A DNA stretch of 64,000 bases, from positions 62,001 through 126,000 of the forward strand of contig JAWXUC010000005.1 in assembly GCA_044432975.1 (NCBI GenBank), written 5' to 3'. The notes beneath the pieces are model-generated. The model was given only the letters and a program-made list of their open reading frames with translations. It did no database searches and was not told the DNA's origin. Origin of the DNA: JAWXUC01 sp044432975 (GTDB taxonomy: Bacteria; Pseudomonadota; Alphaproteobacteria; RF32; CAG-239). Both the position numbers and the translations under genes were made by a program. Below, piece by piece: positions 15,231 to 24,243 of the stretch (positions are counted from its first letter, which is position 1; every line of letters starts with the position of its first letter).

Positions 15231-16259
15231 GTGAAAGTTTTTAATATTATGTTAGCCTCTGGCAAAGGCGGTTTAGAGCAAATGGCTGTTGTTTATGCCA
15301 AAGCGCTTGTAAATGCTGGCAATGAAACACATTGTCTTGTTGTTGATAATTGTTCCTATAAAGAGGATATGATAAAAACAGGCGCAATTGTTCATACCAC
15401 AAAAACTAGAAACCTTTATAATATATTTAACATAATAAAGATATTAAAATTAATTAAAGAGCAACAAACAGATATTGTTATTTGCCATGGCAATAGAGCC
15501 ATGAGTATTGTTTTAAACAAACTCAGCAGATTGTTTGTCAAATCAATATTTAAAACTATTGGTGTTATGCATTCTAAAAATTGCCCATATAAAAACAGAA
15601 TTGATAATTTAGTGTTTTTAACAGATACATTTTTTAATGAACAAACTTTAGATATTCAAAAAAAATCTTTTATTTTAGCAAATACAATTTTAGATGAATC
15701 TTATCCTCAAGTTGCTTTGCACTCTCCAATTGTGTTTGGCGCAATGGGTCGTTTGCATCAAGTTAAAGGTTATGATATTTTGTTAAGCGCTATTTCAAAA
15801 TTGCATAAAAAAGGTTTGGATTTTAAATTTGTTTTAGGCGGTACAGGTCCTGATGAAGAAAACTTAAAACAACAAGCAAAAGAGTTAGGACTTCAATCTG
15901 TTGTTGAGTTTATAGGTTGGGTAGGTGATAAAAAAGCCTTTTTTGATAAGATTGATGCGTTTGTATTATCTTCACGTTCAGAAAGAATGCCTTTAGTTAT
16001 TTTAGAAACATTTGCATATTCAAAAGCTATAATATCAACAAATTGCCAAGGTCCAAATGAAGTTGTGGCTCAACTTCCAAGTCATTTAATTGTTCCAACA
16101 GAAGACGTTGATGCATTAGCATCTGCAATGGAAACCTTATTAACCAATCCTCAAAAAGTTAGTCAAATGGCACAAGAAGGCAACGACTTGTTTAATGCAA
16201 AATACAATTTAGAAATTTTCCAACAAAATCTAAATTCAATATTAAAAAAGTGCATTTAA
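15231..16259 (+). CDS. GT4-family glycosyltransferase
   Basis: About 342 residues with a two-domain GT-B fold. The N-terminal glycine loop ASGKGGLEQMA and the C-terminal block GAMGRLHQVKGYDILLSA, GGTGPDEENL, FIGWVGDK and SSRSERMPLVILETFA fit group 1 transferases, probably for LPS or another surface glycan. I prefer GTG 15231, six bases after GGAG, over ATG 15219, which contains that GGAG. It stands alone downstream of comF, with a long repeat-filled gap after it. Confidence 0.85.
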   Translation: MKVFNIMLASGKGGLEQMAVVYAKALVNAGNETHCLVVDNCSYKEDMIKTGAIVHTTKTRNLYNIFNIIKILKLIKEQQTDIVICHGNRAMSIVLNKLSRLFVKSIFKTIGVMHSKNCPYKNRIDNLVFLTDTFFNEQTLDIQKKSFILANTILDESYPQVALHSPIVFGAMGRLHQVKGYDILLSAISKLHKKGLDFKFVLGGTGPDEENLKQQAKELGLQSVVEFIGWVGDKKAFFDKIDAFVLSSRSERMPLVILETFAYSKAIISTNCQGPNEVVAQLPSHLIVPTEDVDALASAMETLLTNPQKVSQMAQEGNDLFNAKYNLEIFQQNLNSILKKCI

Positions 16260-16284
16260 CACGAAAATTATGTTTTTGTTATCC

Positions 16285-16613
16285 TCGTCATCCTGAACTC
16301 GTTTCAGGATCTCCTTTGTTATTCCAAACTTGCCAGATGCTGAAATAAATTCAGCATGACAGTAAGGGTATAATAGTAATAATGCTCCTAGAAGTGTAGG
16401 GAACGGTCTTGACCGTTCCTTTAAAATTAGCCATATTATACAAGGAACAGTCAAGACAGTTCCCTACAAGATATAAACAATCAAATAATTTTGTGTTTGC
16501 TATATAGGTTTTTATTCTCGTCATCCTTAACTTGTTTCAGGATCTTTTGCAAGCTCCAGCACTTGTTGTATAAAAATCAATCGATGACAAAACAACCTTC
16601 GCTCGCAATGACC
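16285..16613. repeat. Cluster of dispersed palindromic repeats in a 449-bp gene-free gap
   Basis: The gap 16260-16708 holds no convincing gene. It contains CGTCATCCTGAAC-type elements (hairpins ATCCTGAA/TTCAGGAT at 16290-16310 and ATGCTGAA/TTCAGCAT at 16337-16357), a second diverged copy at 16518-16546, an inverted pair of TGTAGGG elements (16395-16420 and 16443-16468) and the end of a TCATTGCGAGCG element (16598-16613). The hairpins probably end both convergent flanking genes. Confidence 0.75.
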
Positions 16614-16708
16614 CGTGATGGTATTTTTGTTATTAAAAACAAATATTTGTTAATTTTTTAGGTTGAAAAGATTTTATAATGATTTCTATTGGATAGTAGC
16701 TACATGCC

Positions 16709-18457
16709 TTAAACCAACTTCTCCAACTCATCAATATACTTCTCAATCAAGCCCAAGCCCATAGCCCAAAACTCTTTAGATTTTGCTTTTAAGCCAAAAG
16801 GTTTTACAAGCTCGTCATAACTTTGAGTACCTGCTAAAGAAAGCATATTAAGGTATTTATCTTCAAAGTCTTTAACTTTGCCAGATTGATAAGCTTGATA
16901 CAGTGAGTTAACCAAACAATCTGCAAAAGAATAAGCATATACATAAAAAGCTCTATGATAAAAGTGAGAAATATAAGACCAAGTAGCACCACACTCTTTA
17001 GGGAATTCAACACCGCTACCCAAAGATGCTTTAATTTCTTCTGCCCAAATATTTTCAAAAGTCTCTTCAGAAATTTCAGAAGTCTTGCGCAAATCATGAC
17101 ATCTAGTTTCAAAAAAGTGATAAGCAATTTGTCTGATTGCAGTGTTTAACATATCTTCAATTTTGCCTGCCAATAAACAGATTTTTTCTTCTCTATTTGT
17201 TGTGTGTTCTAGCATATATTGAAAAGTTAACATTTCACCAAAAACAGAAGCAACCTCTGCCAAAACCATTGGCGCTGCGTCTTGAAGTTCTCCTTGTTTT
17301 GCAGATAATCTCATGTGGCAACCATGGCCAAGCTCATGAGCAAGAGTTAAAGCATCTCTTCTTTTTCCTGTCCAGTTTAAGAATAGGTAGGGATGTTTTA
17401 TCCAAGGCATTGCATAAGCTCCACTTCTTTTTCCGTCTTTTGGCATAACATCAATCCAAGAATTTTCAAAAAAAGGCTCTGCAATTTCTCGCAATTTTGG
17501 AGAAAATTTTTCATAAGCATTCAAAACCATTGGCACAGCATCTTTATATTCCATTTGTGTATCTTTAGCAAATGGAAGAGGTGCATTTCTGTCCCAATAA
17601 CCAAGCTTTTTAACTCCCATTAATTTTGCTTTTATTTTATAATATTTATGAGATGTTGTTTTATATTTTTCTCTAACAGTGTTTGCCAAGTTTTCAACAA
17701 CCTTATCATCAACCTGATTAGTCAAGTTTTCTGACGCAACAGGAGATTTAAATCCACGTTTGTCATCACTAATCGCTTTGTCTTTAATTAATGTGTTGTA
17801 AATAAGAGAAAATAAAGAGTTGTTTTCTTTAGAAACTTTAGCAAATTCACTGCCAGCTCTTTGTCTAACTCCAGCATCTTGATCCATAAATAGTCTAGAA
17901 ATTTCTGCATCAGAATATTCTTTGCCATCAACAGTGTATTTTAATTTTGAACTTGTTTCATCATACAACCTAACCCAGTTAGAATGAGCAGGGGTAGATT
18001 TTAATAACAAGATTTCTTCTAATTCTTCAGAAAGTTCATAATCCTTAAAAGAGCGAACTTTCTTAAGCCAAGGCAAATAAAAACTTCCCTTAGAAATAGT
18101 CTCAAACTTTTTATCATCAAGCGCATTTATTTCTAAAGAAAAGAACAATAATGGCTTGCCAAATTCTGTTAATTTTTCTTCAATATTTTGATAAAAAGAT
18201 AAAGCTTCTTTATTATTAAATTGAGTAGAAACATTTAAATATGCATAAATCCCCATTGTGTTTGCAATAGAAGAAATATCTTCATATTTTTTAATTGCTT
18301 CATTAAAAGTTTTAGCATTTAATTTTGCAATTTTACCTTTATAGTTTTTTGCAAAAGCAATAACTTTTGTTTTATATGCTTTCAAGTCTGCATCTATTTT
18401 TTTGTCTTTAGTAGATTTATAAAAATCTGTTAAGTCCCATTTTAATGATAAAGCCAT
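16709..18457 (-). CDS. pepF: Oligoendopeptidase F (M3 family)
   Basis: Cytoplasmic zinc oligopeptidase of 582 residues. The zinc site HELGH is at 374-378, with the third ligand Glu about 25 residues on in LAEVASVFGE. The C-terminal SYISHFYHRAFYVYAYSFAD segment is typical of PepF. There is no signal peptide. It would recycle peptides, consistent with the Xaa-Pro and proline aminopeptidases elsewhere in the window. AGGAATC precedes the ATG. Confidence 0.93.
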   Translation of the reverse strand: MALSLKWDLTDFYKSTKDKKIDADLKAYKTKVIAFAKNYKGKIAKLNAKTFNEAIKKYEDISSIANTMGIYAYLNVSTQFNNKEALSFYQNIEEKLTEFGKPLLFFSLEINALDDKKFETISKGSFYLPWLKKVRSFKDYELSEELEEILLLKSTPAHSNWVRLYDETSSKLKYTVDGKEYSDAEISRLFMDQDAGVRQRAGSEFAKVSKENNSLFSLIYNTLIKDKAISDDKRGFKSPVASENLTNQVDDKVVENLANTVREKYKTTSHKYYKIKAKLMGVKKLGYWDRNAPLPFAKDTQMEYKDAVPMVLNAYEKFSPKLREIAEPFFENSWIDVMPKDGKRSGAYAMPWIKHPYLFLNWTGKRRDALTLAHELGHGCHMRLSAKQGELQDAAPMVLAEVASVFGEMLTFQYMLEHTTNREEKICLLAGKIEDMLNTAIRQIAYHFFETRCHDLRKTSEISEETFENIWAEEIKASLGSGVEFPKECGATWSYISHFYHRAFYVYAYSFADCLVNSLYQAYQSGKVKDFEDKYLNMLSLAGTQSYDELVKPFGLKAKSKEFWAMGLGLIEKYIDELEKLV

Positions 18458-18482
18458 GTTTTATGATTCCTTTTTGTTATTG

Positions 18483-18518
18483 TCATTGCGAGGAGCCGCT
18501 AGGCGACGCGGCAATCCA
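18483..18518 (+). repeat. TCATTGCGAG-type palindromic repeat, diverged
   Basis: TCATTGCGAGGAGCCGCTAG with GCGGCAATCCAG following; a longer variant of the element found at 19116, 32222, 33216, 34432, 37468 and 63439. With the pair at 19116-19200 it brackets the bor module. Confidence 0.65.
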
Positions 18519-18560
18519 GATACATTTTATATAACATACAATTAATTTATTAAAATATGC

Positions 18561-18588
18561 TTTACATTTTAACATTTTTAGATATGAT
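18561..18588 (+). promoter_or_regulatory. Promoter of the bor leader
   Basis: -35 TTTACA (18561-18566), 16-base spacer, -10 TATGAT (18583-18588). A TATAAT at 18691-18696 has no matching -35. Confidence 0.45.
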
Positions 18589-18594
18589 TTATAA

Positions 18595-18800
18595 CAGACA
18601 AGTTGATTACTTGTCCGAGGTTTCGTAGCCTTTTCATACACGTCTTTAGTATAATAGACGTTAAATTTTATACGCCTGATGGTTATTTATTATAATGACT
18701 GGAAGGCGGTAAAATAATCCCTTGCGGTCAATATACCGCACTATCTTGTATGAGTAGTTACGAACTTCCAGTCGCCCTTAATCACGGCGATTGTTTTTTT
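18595..18800 (+). promoter_or_regulatory. Structured leader RNA upstream of bor
   Basis: Hairpins GACAAGT/ACTTGTC (18597-18615) and ACGTCT/AGACGT (18640-18661) precede a closing stem GACTGGAAG (18697-18705) with CTTCCAGTC (18765-18773). That stem encloses GCGGT/ACCGC. Its 3' strand runs directly into a terminator-like TCGCC/GGCGA stem with seven or more T residues, then the Shine-Dalgarno sequence of bor. GGCG just inside the stem could pair with CGCC just outside it. The layout resembles modules A and B but the sequence does not. Confidence 0.55.
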
Positions 18801-18818
18801 ATAAAAAAGGAAGTAACT

Positions 18819-19106
18819 ATGAGAAAACTAATACTATTAATAACAGCTATTTTGTTGATGAGCGGTTGTTGTTATCAAACATTCACCTTAGACGACACCA
18901 AACAAAACACAATCCCAACCTATGAAGGCACAAACCATTTTGTGTTTTGGGGAATAGGTCAAGAAAAGAAGTTAGACCCAAATGAAGTATGCAAAGAAAG
19001 AGGCATAAACTCTGTACAAACAAGCTATTCATTTATCAGCGGTTTCTTCAACGCCATAACCTACGGAATATACTCCCCAAGAGACTACGCAATTTATTGT
19101 AATTAA
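18819..19106 (+). CDS. Bor-family lipoprotein
   Basis: 95 residues. A short signal peptide ends in the lipobox LMSGC (Cys20 region), so it is an outer- or inner-membrane lipoprotein. The mature part HFVFWGIGQEKKLDP, followed by SFISGFFNAITYGIYSPRDYAIYC, matches the lambda Bor/Iss pattern (HHFF-GIGQ-K, GF-TLGIYTP, YC end). Bor is a prophage lysogenic-conversion lipoprotein associated with serum survival in E. coli; its role here is unknown. ATG 18819 has AAGGAAG upstream; a 23-codon upstream extension of the frame runs through the leader and terminator and is unlikely. Confidence 0.85.
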   Translation: MRKLILLITAILLMSGCCYQTFTLDDTKQNTIPTYEGTNHFVFWGIGQEKKLDPNEVCKERGINSVQTSYSFISGFFNAITYGIYSPRDYAIYCN

Positions 19107-19115
19107 ACCTGTTTA

Positions 19116-19200
19116 GTCATTGCGAGCGAAGCGCGGCAATCCAGAATAATTTATATTGCAACATTTTTTAACTGGATTGCCACGCTTCGCTCGCAATGAC
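19116..19200. repeat. Inverted pair of TCATTGCGAGCG elements
   Basis: GTCATTGCGAGCGAAGCGCG element at 19116-19144 and its near-perfect reverse complement at 19172-19200, separated by about 27 bases. The pair could form one long hairpin and would terminate bor. Confidence 0.8.
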
Positions 19201-19304
19201 GTGTTATTGCAAACTTTGCAATAAAAACAATAGTGTAGTTGTTATTATACTCGACTGTTTTTGTATCTATAAATTTTTAAATTTTTAACCAGACAGTAGT
19301 AATC

Positions 19305-19781
19305 TTAAATGTTTTTTCGAAAACTATTATGGCAAATTGCTAATGCTAACGCATCTGATGAATCTAAATTTTTAGGATTTGATCCTGGCAACAAAATTTT
19401 AACCATGGTTAAAACCTGATTTTTTTCTGCGCGCCCCACACCAACAACCGCTTTTTTTACTTTTGTTGGCTCATATTCAAAAAGGGGAATTCCCGACAAT
19501 GTTGGCGCAAGCATAACAATCCCTCTTGCTTGCCCTAGCTTTAAACTAGTTAAGGCGTTTGAATTCACAAACACCTCTTCTATACTAGCCTCATTGGGCT
19601 TATAAGTTTTTATAACCTCATTGAGTTCATTATGAATTTGCAACAATCTTTCTTGAGTTGGGGCTTTGACATCTGTTTTTATAAAACCATCAGCAACATA
19701 TTTTAATTTGTTGCCATCAACATCAATAATTCCCCAACCTGTGCAAGAAAGAGAGGGGTCTAACCCCAAAATTCTAATCAT
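19305..19781 (-). CDS. ruvC: Holliday junction endonuclease RuvC
   Basis: 158 residues. Acidic active-site residues are visible: Asp in GLDPSLSCTGWG at the N-terminus, Glu in SIEEVFVNSN, and Asp in LDSSDALALAICH. It resolves Holliday junctions with RuvAB, which are not in this window. It overlaps yebC by 4 bases, the common yebC-ruvC order of proteobacteria. Confidence 0.94.
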   Translation of the reverse strand: MIRILGLDPSLSCTGWGIIDVDGNKLKYVADGFIKTDVKAPTQERLLQIHNELNEVIKTYKPNEASIEEVFVNSNALTSLKLGQARGIVMLAPTLSGIPLFEYEPTKVKKAVVGVGRAEKNQVLTMVKILLPGSNPKNLDSSDALALAICHNSFRKNI

Positions 19782-20521
19782 AATTGTTCCAAAAGTTCTT
19801 CAGCAATATTTGCGTTATGGAATACTTTTTGAACATCATCATCTTCTTCAAGAGCATCAATAAATGCAACAAAAGATTTTGCAGCTTCTAAGTCTGTAAT
19901 TTCAACCTCAACCATTGGTTTCCAGTCTAATCTAGATACTGCAGGAGTTCCAAATTTTTTCTCTAATGTTTCGGTAACCGCACCTAAGTCATCAGGCAAA
20001 GTTTCAATTTGATGTCTTTCTTCTGTAACAACATCATTTGCACCTGCTTCTAAAGCTTGCTCAAACATTTCATCATTGCTTGCAACATCAAGTGGATATT
20101 CAATATAACCGATTCTTTCAAAATTAAAAGCAACAGAACCTTCAGATCCCAATCCGTTTCCACGTTTTGAATAAATTGTTCTGATATTCGATGCAGTACG
20201 GTTTTTGTTGTCTGTTAAAGCTTCTGTAATAACAGAAACTTTTTGAGGTCCAAAACCTTCGTATCTAACCATAACATAATCATCACCACCAGCAACTTGA
20301 GAAGCTTTGTTAATAGCACGCTCAATATTATCTTTTGGCATAGATTCTGCTCTAGCAGCAGCAATTGCCAATCTTAAACGTGGGTTTTTATCTGGTTCTG
20401 GTGCGCCAGTTTTGGCTGCTACTGTAATTTCTCTTGATAATTTTGCAAACATGCTCGCTTTCTTTTTATCTTGAGCACCTTTTCTATACATAATGTTTTT
20501 AAACTGCGAATGTCCCGCCAT
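19778..20521 (-). CDS. yebC: YebC/PmpR-family protein (TACO1)
   Basis: 247 residues beginning MAGHSQFKNIMYRKGAQDKKK, the family signature (MAGHS-W/F-NI--RK). YebC-like proteins act as regulators or as translation factors that relieve ribosome stalling at proline runs. It lies upstream of ruvC on the same strand. The C-terminus LEEDDDVQKVFHNANI is typical. The Shine-Dalgarno is AAAGGA. Confidence 0.95.
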   Translation of the reverse strand: MAGHSQFKNIMYRKGAQDKKKASMFAKLSREITVAAKTGAPEPDKNPRLRLAIAAARAESMPKDNIERAINKASQVAGGDDYVMVRYEGFGPQKVSVITEALTDNKNRTASNIRTIYSKRGNGLGSEGSVAFNFERIGYIEYPLDVASNDEMFEQALEAGANDVVTEERHQIETLPDDLGAVTETLEKKFGTPAVSRLDWKPMVEVEITDLEAAKSFVAFIDALEEDDDVQKVFHNANIAEELLEQL

Positions 20522-20548
20522 TTTATTTATCCTTTCGTCTTTATCTTT

Positions 20549-21325
20549 TTAATAACCTAAAATTATGTAATCAATTTTTTCTTTATCAGCATACAATACT
20601 TTGATTTTAACACCCATAACTTTGATATTTACATTTTCTTTGTATTTGAAGTATAGGTTTTCAAAGCTACCTTTGTCTTTGCTATATTTTGAATAATCAA
20701 GAACCCTAAACAACAAACCCTTACTTTCTAATCCACCATATTTAATGTCAAAACCAGTTGTAGGTGTTGTTTGATTCATAATTGTTTCTGTTAAAATATT
20801 AAATCTCAAATCATGAGGTCTAACCATAAAATTTGTATCTAAAACAATTAAACGATCGTTTTTTATAAGACCAATTCTATCATAAGGAACGCCATCTTCT
20901 TGAATTAAATAAACATATTTGTCATTTTTCATAGGCAATAAAGAATACCAAATTTTATTTAATTCAACTCTTCCAACAAGTTTTTTAACATCTTTAGCAT
21001 TTATTTTAGCAGGTACACCCTCAGAAGTTAGATATCCATCTTTGCTTGCTTTAACAAAGCAGTCTTGATAATATGATGTTTGATATTTCTTATCATAAAA
21101 AACAGAAAAACCAGTGTATGCACGTTGAATTTCATTTTTAGCTGGTTCAACTTCTGCTGTTTTTACAACTTTAACAAGTTTAGGTTCTGAATTATCAAAG
21201 AAGACAATAGGATGACTATTCCAATCTTCAAAAAAAGTATTTCTCCATGGAAGAAAGTTCATGTCTCCAGCATATATACAACCAGATAATGTTAAAATAG
21301 ATGTAAAAATTAGTATTTTTTTCAT
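20549..21325 (-). CDS. Putative lipoprotein, unknown (258 aa)
   Basis: The chosen ATG 21325 gives MKKILIFTSILTLSGCIYAG, a clear lipoprotein signal with lipobox LSGC, and has AAAGGAATAA upstream. A frame extension to 21397 adds a non-signal segment and overlaps divergent prmA, so I reject it. The mature protein shows no motif I recognise; it is beta-rich in appearance (alternating VYLIQEDGVPYDRIGLI, KNDRLIVLDTNF). A possible promoter is TAGACT-16-TATAAT on the minus strand (21347-21374). It may be co-transcribed with yebC and ruvC (27-base gap). Confidence 0.75.
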   Translation of the reverse strand: MKKILIFTSILTLSGCIYAGDMNFLPWRNTFFEDWNSHPIVFFDNSEPKLVKVVKTAEVEPAKNEIQRAYTGFSVFYDKKYQTSYYQDCFVKASKDGYLTSEGVPAKINAKDVKKLVGRVELNKIWYSLLPMKNDKYVYLIQEDGVPYDRIGLIKNDRLIVLDTNFMVRPHDLRFNILTETIMNQTTPTTGFDIKYGGLESKGLLFRVLDYSKYSKDKGSFENLYFKYKENVNIKVMGVKIKVLYADKEKIDYIILGY

Positions 21326-21389
21326 ATTTATTCCTTTATAAAGAGCATTATAATATAAAAATATATAAAGTCTAGATAGGAATTTAAAA

Positions 21390-22202
21390 ATGCACAAAAC
21401 TTGTTACGAATTTATCTTTGAGCCACAAAAAAAGTATGATGAAGATTTTTTAACTTTGCTAGAAATAAACTTTGATGTTGTGAGTATTAATCTTTTAGAT
21501 GACGGAAAAGAACAAGCTGTTGCATATTCAGAAGAAAAAATAGATTTTGTTTGCGAGCTTAAGTATGAAGTTAAAAAACTAGAAAGTGAAAACTGGCTAA
21601 AAGATTATGTCATAAAGTTTAAGGCTTTTAGTGTTGAAAATTTTATGATATATGGTCAGCATCAAAAAAAAGCTCCAAAAACGAACAAAACTTTGTTGCA
21701 AATATATGCTGCAACGGCCTTTGGCTCAAATCATCCAACAACAGTTATGTGCATTAAACACATTTGCGATTTGCACAAACAAGGCTTTAACCCTAAAAGT
21801 ATATTAGATATGGGAACAGGCTCTGGTTTGTTGTCTTTAGTGGCATCAAAATTGTGGCCAAATGCAAAAATAACAGCTTGTGATATTGATGAAGAAGCTG
21901 TGATAGTAACAAGGGGAAACTTTGAAAACAATAATATTAAACAAGCAGAAGTTTTTCAAAGTGATGGTTATGAAAATGTAACCAATAAATTTGATTTAAT
22001 TTTGGCAAATATATTAGCAAATCCATTAATAGAAATGGCAGAAGATGCTTATAAACATATTAATAAAGACGGATATATTGTTTTATCTGGCTTTAATGGA
22101 GATCAAACAAATTGGGTCGCAGAAGAATACACCAAACAAGGCTTTATTAAGAAAAAGCAAAAAACAAAACAAGGTTGGAGGGCTTTATTATGTATGAGTT
22201 AA
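21390..22202 (+). CDS. prmA: Ribosomal protein L11 methyltransferase
   Basis: 270 residues. The SAM motif ILDMGTGSGLLSL, then ACDIDEEAV and DLILANILANPL, the PrmA signature. It trimethylates L11, whose gene rplK is at 37.7 kb. ATG has AGGAATTTAAAA upstream. It overlaps the aminopeptidase gene by 13 bases; prmA followed by an M24 peptidase is a recurrent alphaproteobacterial neighbourhood as far as I recall. Confidence 0.93.
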   Translation: MHKTCYEFIFEPQKKYDEDFLTLLEINFDVVSINLLDDGKEQAVAYSEEKIDFVCELKYEVKKLESENWLKDYVIKFKAFSVENFMIYGQHQKKAPKTNKTLLQIYAATAFGSNHPTTVMCIKHICDLHKQGFNPKSILDMGTGSGLLSLVASKLWPNAKITACDIDEEAVIVTRGNFENNNIKQAEVFQSDGYENVTNKFDLILANILANPLIEMAEDAYKHINKDGYIVLSGFNGDQTNWVAEEYTKQGFIKKKQKTKQGWRALLCMS

Positions 22203-23752
22203 TAACCTTAAATAATCAGTTCTTAAACTTAGATGTTTTAGATGAAGAAAATTTAATTAAAAAAGAATGCGGTTTTACAGGCTCTAATGCAACGTTATTA
22301 AAAGGTAAAGACAAGTCATACTTGTTTACAGACAGAAGATATGAACTTCAAGCCAAAGAAGAAGTTAAAGGCAAAAACATAGAAGTTGTTTTTGATAAAA
22401 TAAGATATTGGTTGTTAGATAACAATCCTCAAGAAAAAGTTTATTACAACCCTTGGTGTCATAGCATTGCAGAAGTTCAAAGTTTTCCAAACAACTTTGT
22501 GGCAAAAGGCAAAGAGCCAATATATAAAATAGATAATGAGGCTTTTGAATATGATGTTGAGTATGCAGGGGTTATTGCTTGCAAAAAGGTTTTTGATTTT
22601 AGAGAATTTTTAGAAAAACAAAACTTAGACGCATATATAATAACAGAACCAACAGATTTGTCTTGGTTATTAAATATCAGATCTTCTGTTTTGCCTCATA
22701 CTCCAGCATATCGCGCCTTTGGTGTTGTTAATAAAGATGGTGTTGTGCAATTGTTTAATCATCCTCGCCAAATGAAAAAATATAAAAAAGTAGGGTTATG
22801 GGAAGAAGATACGCCCGCAATTTTTAAGAAATATGTAAAAAATTATACCAATATAAAGTCTTCTATATTTTGGAGCAAGGCAAAAAAGAACGATATTGAG
22901 GTTCGTAATTCAAAAGAAGCACACATAAAAGATGGTGTTGCCATAACAAAACTTTTATATTGGATTTATAATAATAAAAAATCTAAAACAGAATTTGAAG
23001 TTGCTGAAAAATTACATAAAATTAGAGAAAAACAAGATGGATTCTTTTCAGAAAGCTTTGCATCTATCATTGCATCTGGTAAAAACTCTGCTGTTCCTCA
23101 TTATCAGCCAACAAAAGAAAAGTCAGAAAAGGTTGCTAAAGATATGCTGTTGATGGATGTTGGTTCTCATTTCTTTGGTGGCACAACAGACATGACCAGA
23201 ACAATTTCTTTAGGCAAACCAACATTAGAACAAATAAAACATTTTACATTAGTCTTAAAGGGACACATTAATCTAGCTACTCAAAAATTTAATAAATCAT
23301 ATTCTGGAAGACAATTAGATATTTTAGCCAGAAGCCCTTTATTAAACGAAGGATTAGATTATAATCATGGCACAGGCCATGGCGTTGGCAATTTTTTAGG
23401 CGTCCATGAAGCTCCTTCAATTTCAAAAAACGGACAGTCATCTTTAATGGCAAAAAACATGATTTTCTCAATTGAGCCAGCAGTTTATTTTGAAAACAAA
23501 TATGGAATTAGAATTGAAAACTTATATGTAGTAAAAGAAAACAAAGAAGAAATTATGAGCTTTGAGCCATTAACTTTTGTTCCTATTGATAATTCTTTAA
23601 TAGATATTAACTCTTTAACAGATAAAGAAAAAACTTTTGTTTTTAATTATCAAAAAGAAGTTTATAAAAAATTGGAGAAGTTCTTAAATGACAAAGAAAA
23701 AGCTTGGCTTGCCTCTTATATTTCTTTTAACGTTGTTAATATTCAAAGTTAA
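22190..23752 (+). CDS. Xaa-Pro aminopeptidase (M24B)
   Basis: 520 residues, the long form with two creatinase-like N-terminal domains and a C-terminal pita-bread domain. Metal ligands: two Asp in LLMDVGSHFFGGTTDMTRT, His in HGTGHGVGNFLGVHE, Glu in FSIEPAVYFE and Glu in GIRIENLY. It removes N-terminal residues before proline. ATG 22190 follows GGAGGG inside the end of prmA. A thioredoxin-like gene starts 65 bases before its stop. Confidence 0.92.
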   Translation: MYELITLNNQFLNLDVLDEENLIKKECGFTGSNATLLKGKDKSYLFTDRRYELQAKEEVKGKNIEVVFDKIRYWLLDNNPQEKVYYNPWCHSIAEVQSFPNNFVAKGKEPIYKIDNEAFEYDVEYAGVIACKKVFDFREFLEKQNLDAYIITEPTDLSWLLNIRSSVLPHTPAYRAFGVVNKDGVVQLFNHPRQMKKYKKVGLWEEDTPAIFKKYVKNYTNIKSSIFWSKAKKNDIEVRNSKEAHIKDGVAITKLLYWIYNNKKSKTEFEVAEKLHKIREKQDGFFSESFASIIASGKNSAVPHYQPTKEKSEKVAKDMLLMDVGSHFFGGTTDMTRTISLGKPTLEQIKHFTLVLKGHINLATQKFNKSYSGRQLDILARSPLLNEGLDYNHGTGHGVGNFLGVHEAPSISKNGQSSLMAKNMIFSIEPAVYFENKYGIRIENLYVVKENKEEIMSFEPLTFVPIDNSLIDINSLTDKEKTFVFNYQKEVYKKLEKFLNDKEKAWLASYISFNVVNIQS

Positions 23753-24086
23753 CGCTTCTTTTTATCAGTTTAATAGTCAAGTCCAACCATTTATATATGT
23801 CTTCTGGTCAGGAAGAGAAGAGTGTTTTCATTGCGAACAAACAATAGAATTAATTTATTCTGTTGTTGAAAGAGAATTCGGAAGAGAAGTAACTATAGAT
23901 GTTGTTGATTATAACCAAGAGAGTTACTATAAAGAAAAATATGACTTGGCCTCTCCTTTATCTATTGTGATGATAAGAGATAATACCGAAGACCGTAAAA
24001 TTGATTTGCCAACAGATGTTGCCGATACTTATTCTTTTTCAGAAAATTTAATTTTTCAGATAAAAAACTATTTCTTTTTTGATTAA
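23688..24086 (+). CDS. Secreted thioredoxin-fold-like CxxC protein (132 aa)
   Basis: An N-terminal signal peptide (KKKLGLPLIFLLTLLIFKVNA) precedes FIYVFWSGREECFHCEQT, with Cys46 and Cys49 forming CFHC in the position of a thioredoxin active site. A later SPLSIVMI supplies a cis-Pro-like strand. It may be a periplasmic disulfide or redox protein. GGAGAAG precedes ATG 23688 inside the aminopeptidase gene, an unusually long 65-base overlap. The C-terminus KNYFFFD is short, so the fold may be minimal. Confidence 0.65.
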   Translation: MTKKKLGLPLIFLLTLLIFKVNASFYQFNSQVQPFIYVFWSGREECFHCEQTIELIYSVVEREFGREVTIDVVDYNQESYYKEKYDLASPLSIVMIRDNTEDRKIDLPTDVADTYSFSENLIFQIKNYFFFD

Positions 24087-24115
24087 AATAATAGTAATTT
24101 CAATCACATAAGGTT

Positions 24116-24161
24116 GATTTTCTTTTCCCTATTTTCCTAGGAAAATAGGAAAAGAAAAATC
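24116..24161. terminator. Long perfect-arm hairpin
   Basis: GATTTTCTTTTCCCTATTTT pairs with the complementary right arm around CTAG, about 20 pairs with one bulge, just after the thioredoxin-like gene. The A/T tracts on both sides would allow termination in both directions. Confidence 0.6.
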
Positions 24162-24243
24162 TTAAGAAAAAAGTGTTGTGTTTTTGTGTTATATCATTTA
24201 TTAATAAGGAAATTAACAAAGAGATTAATAAGAGGATATTAAT

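Noticed and set aside
18679..18717. 12-codon ORF in the bor leader (MVIYYNDWKAVK) as a leader peptide
   Set aside because: It has no ribosome site, and chance ORFs of this length are common in AT-rich DNA.
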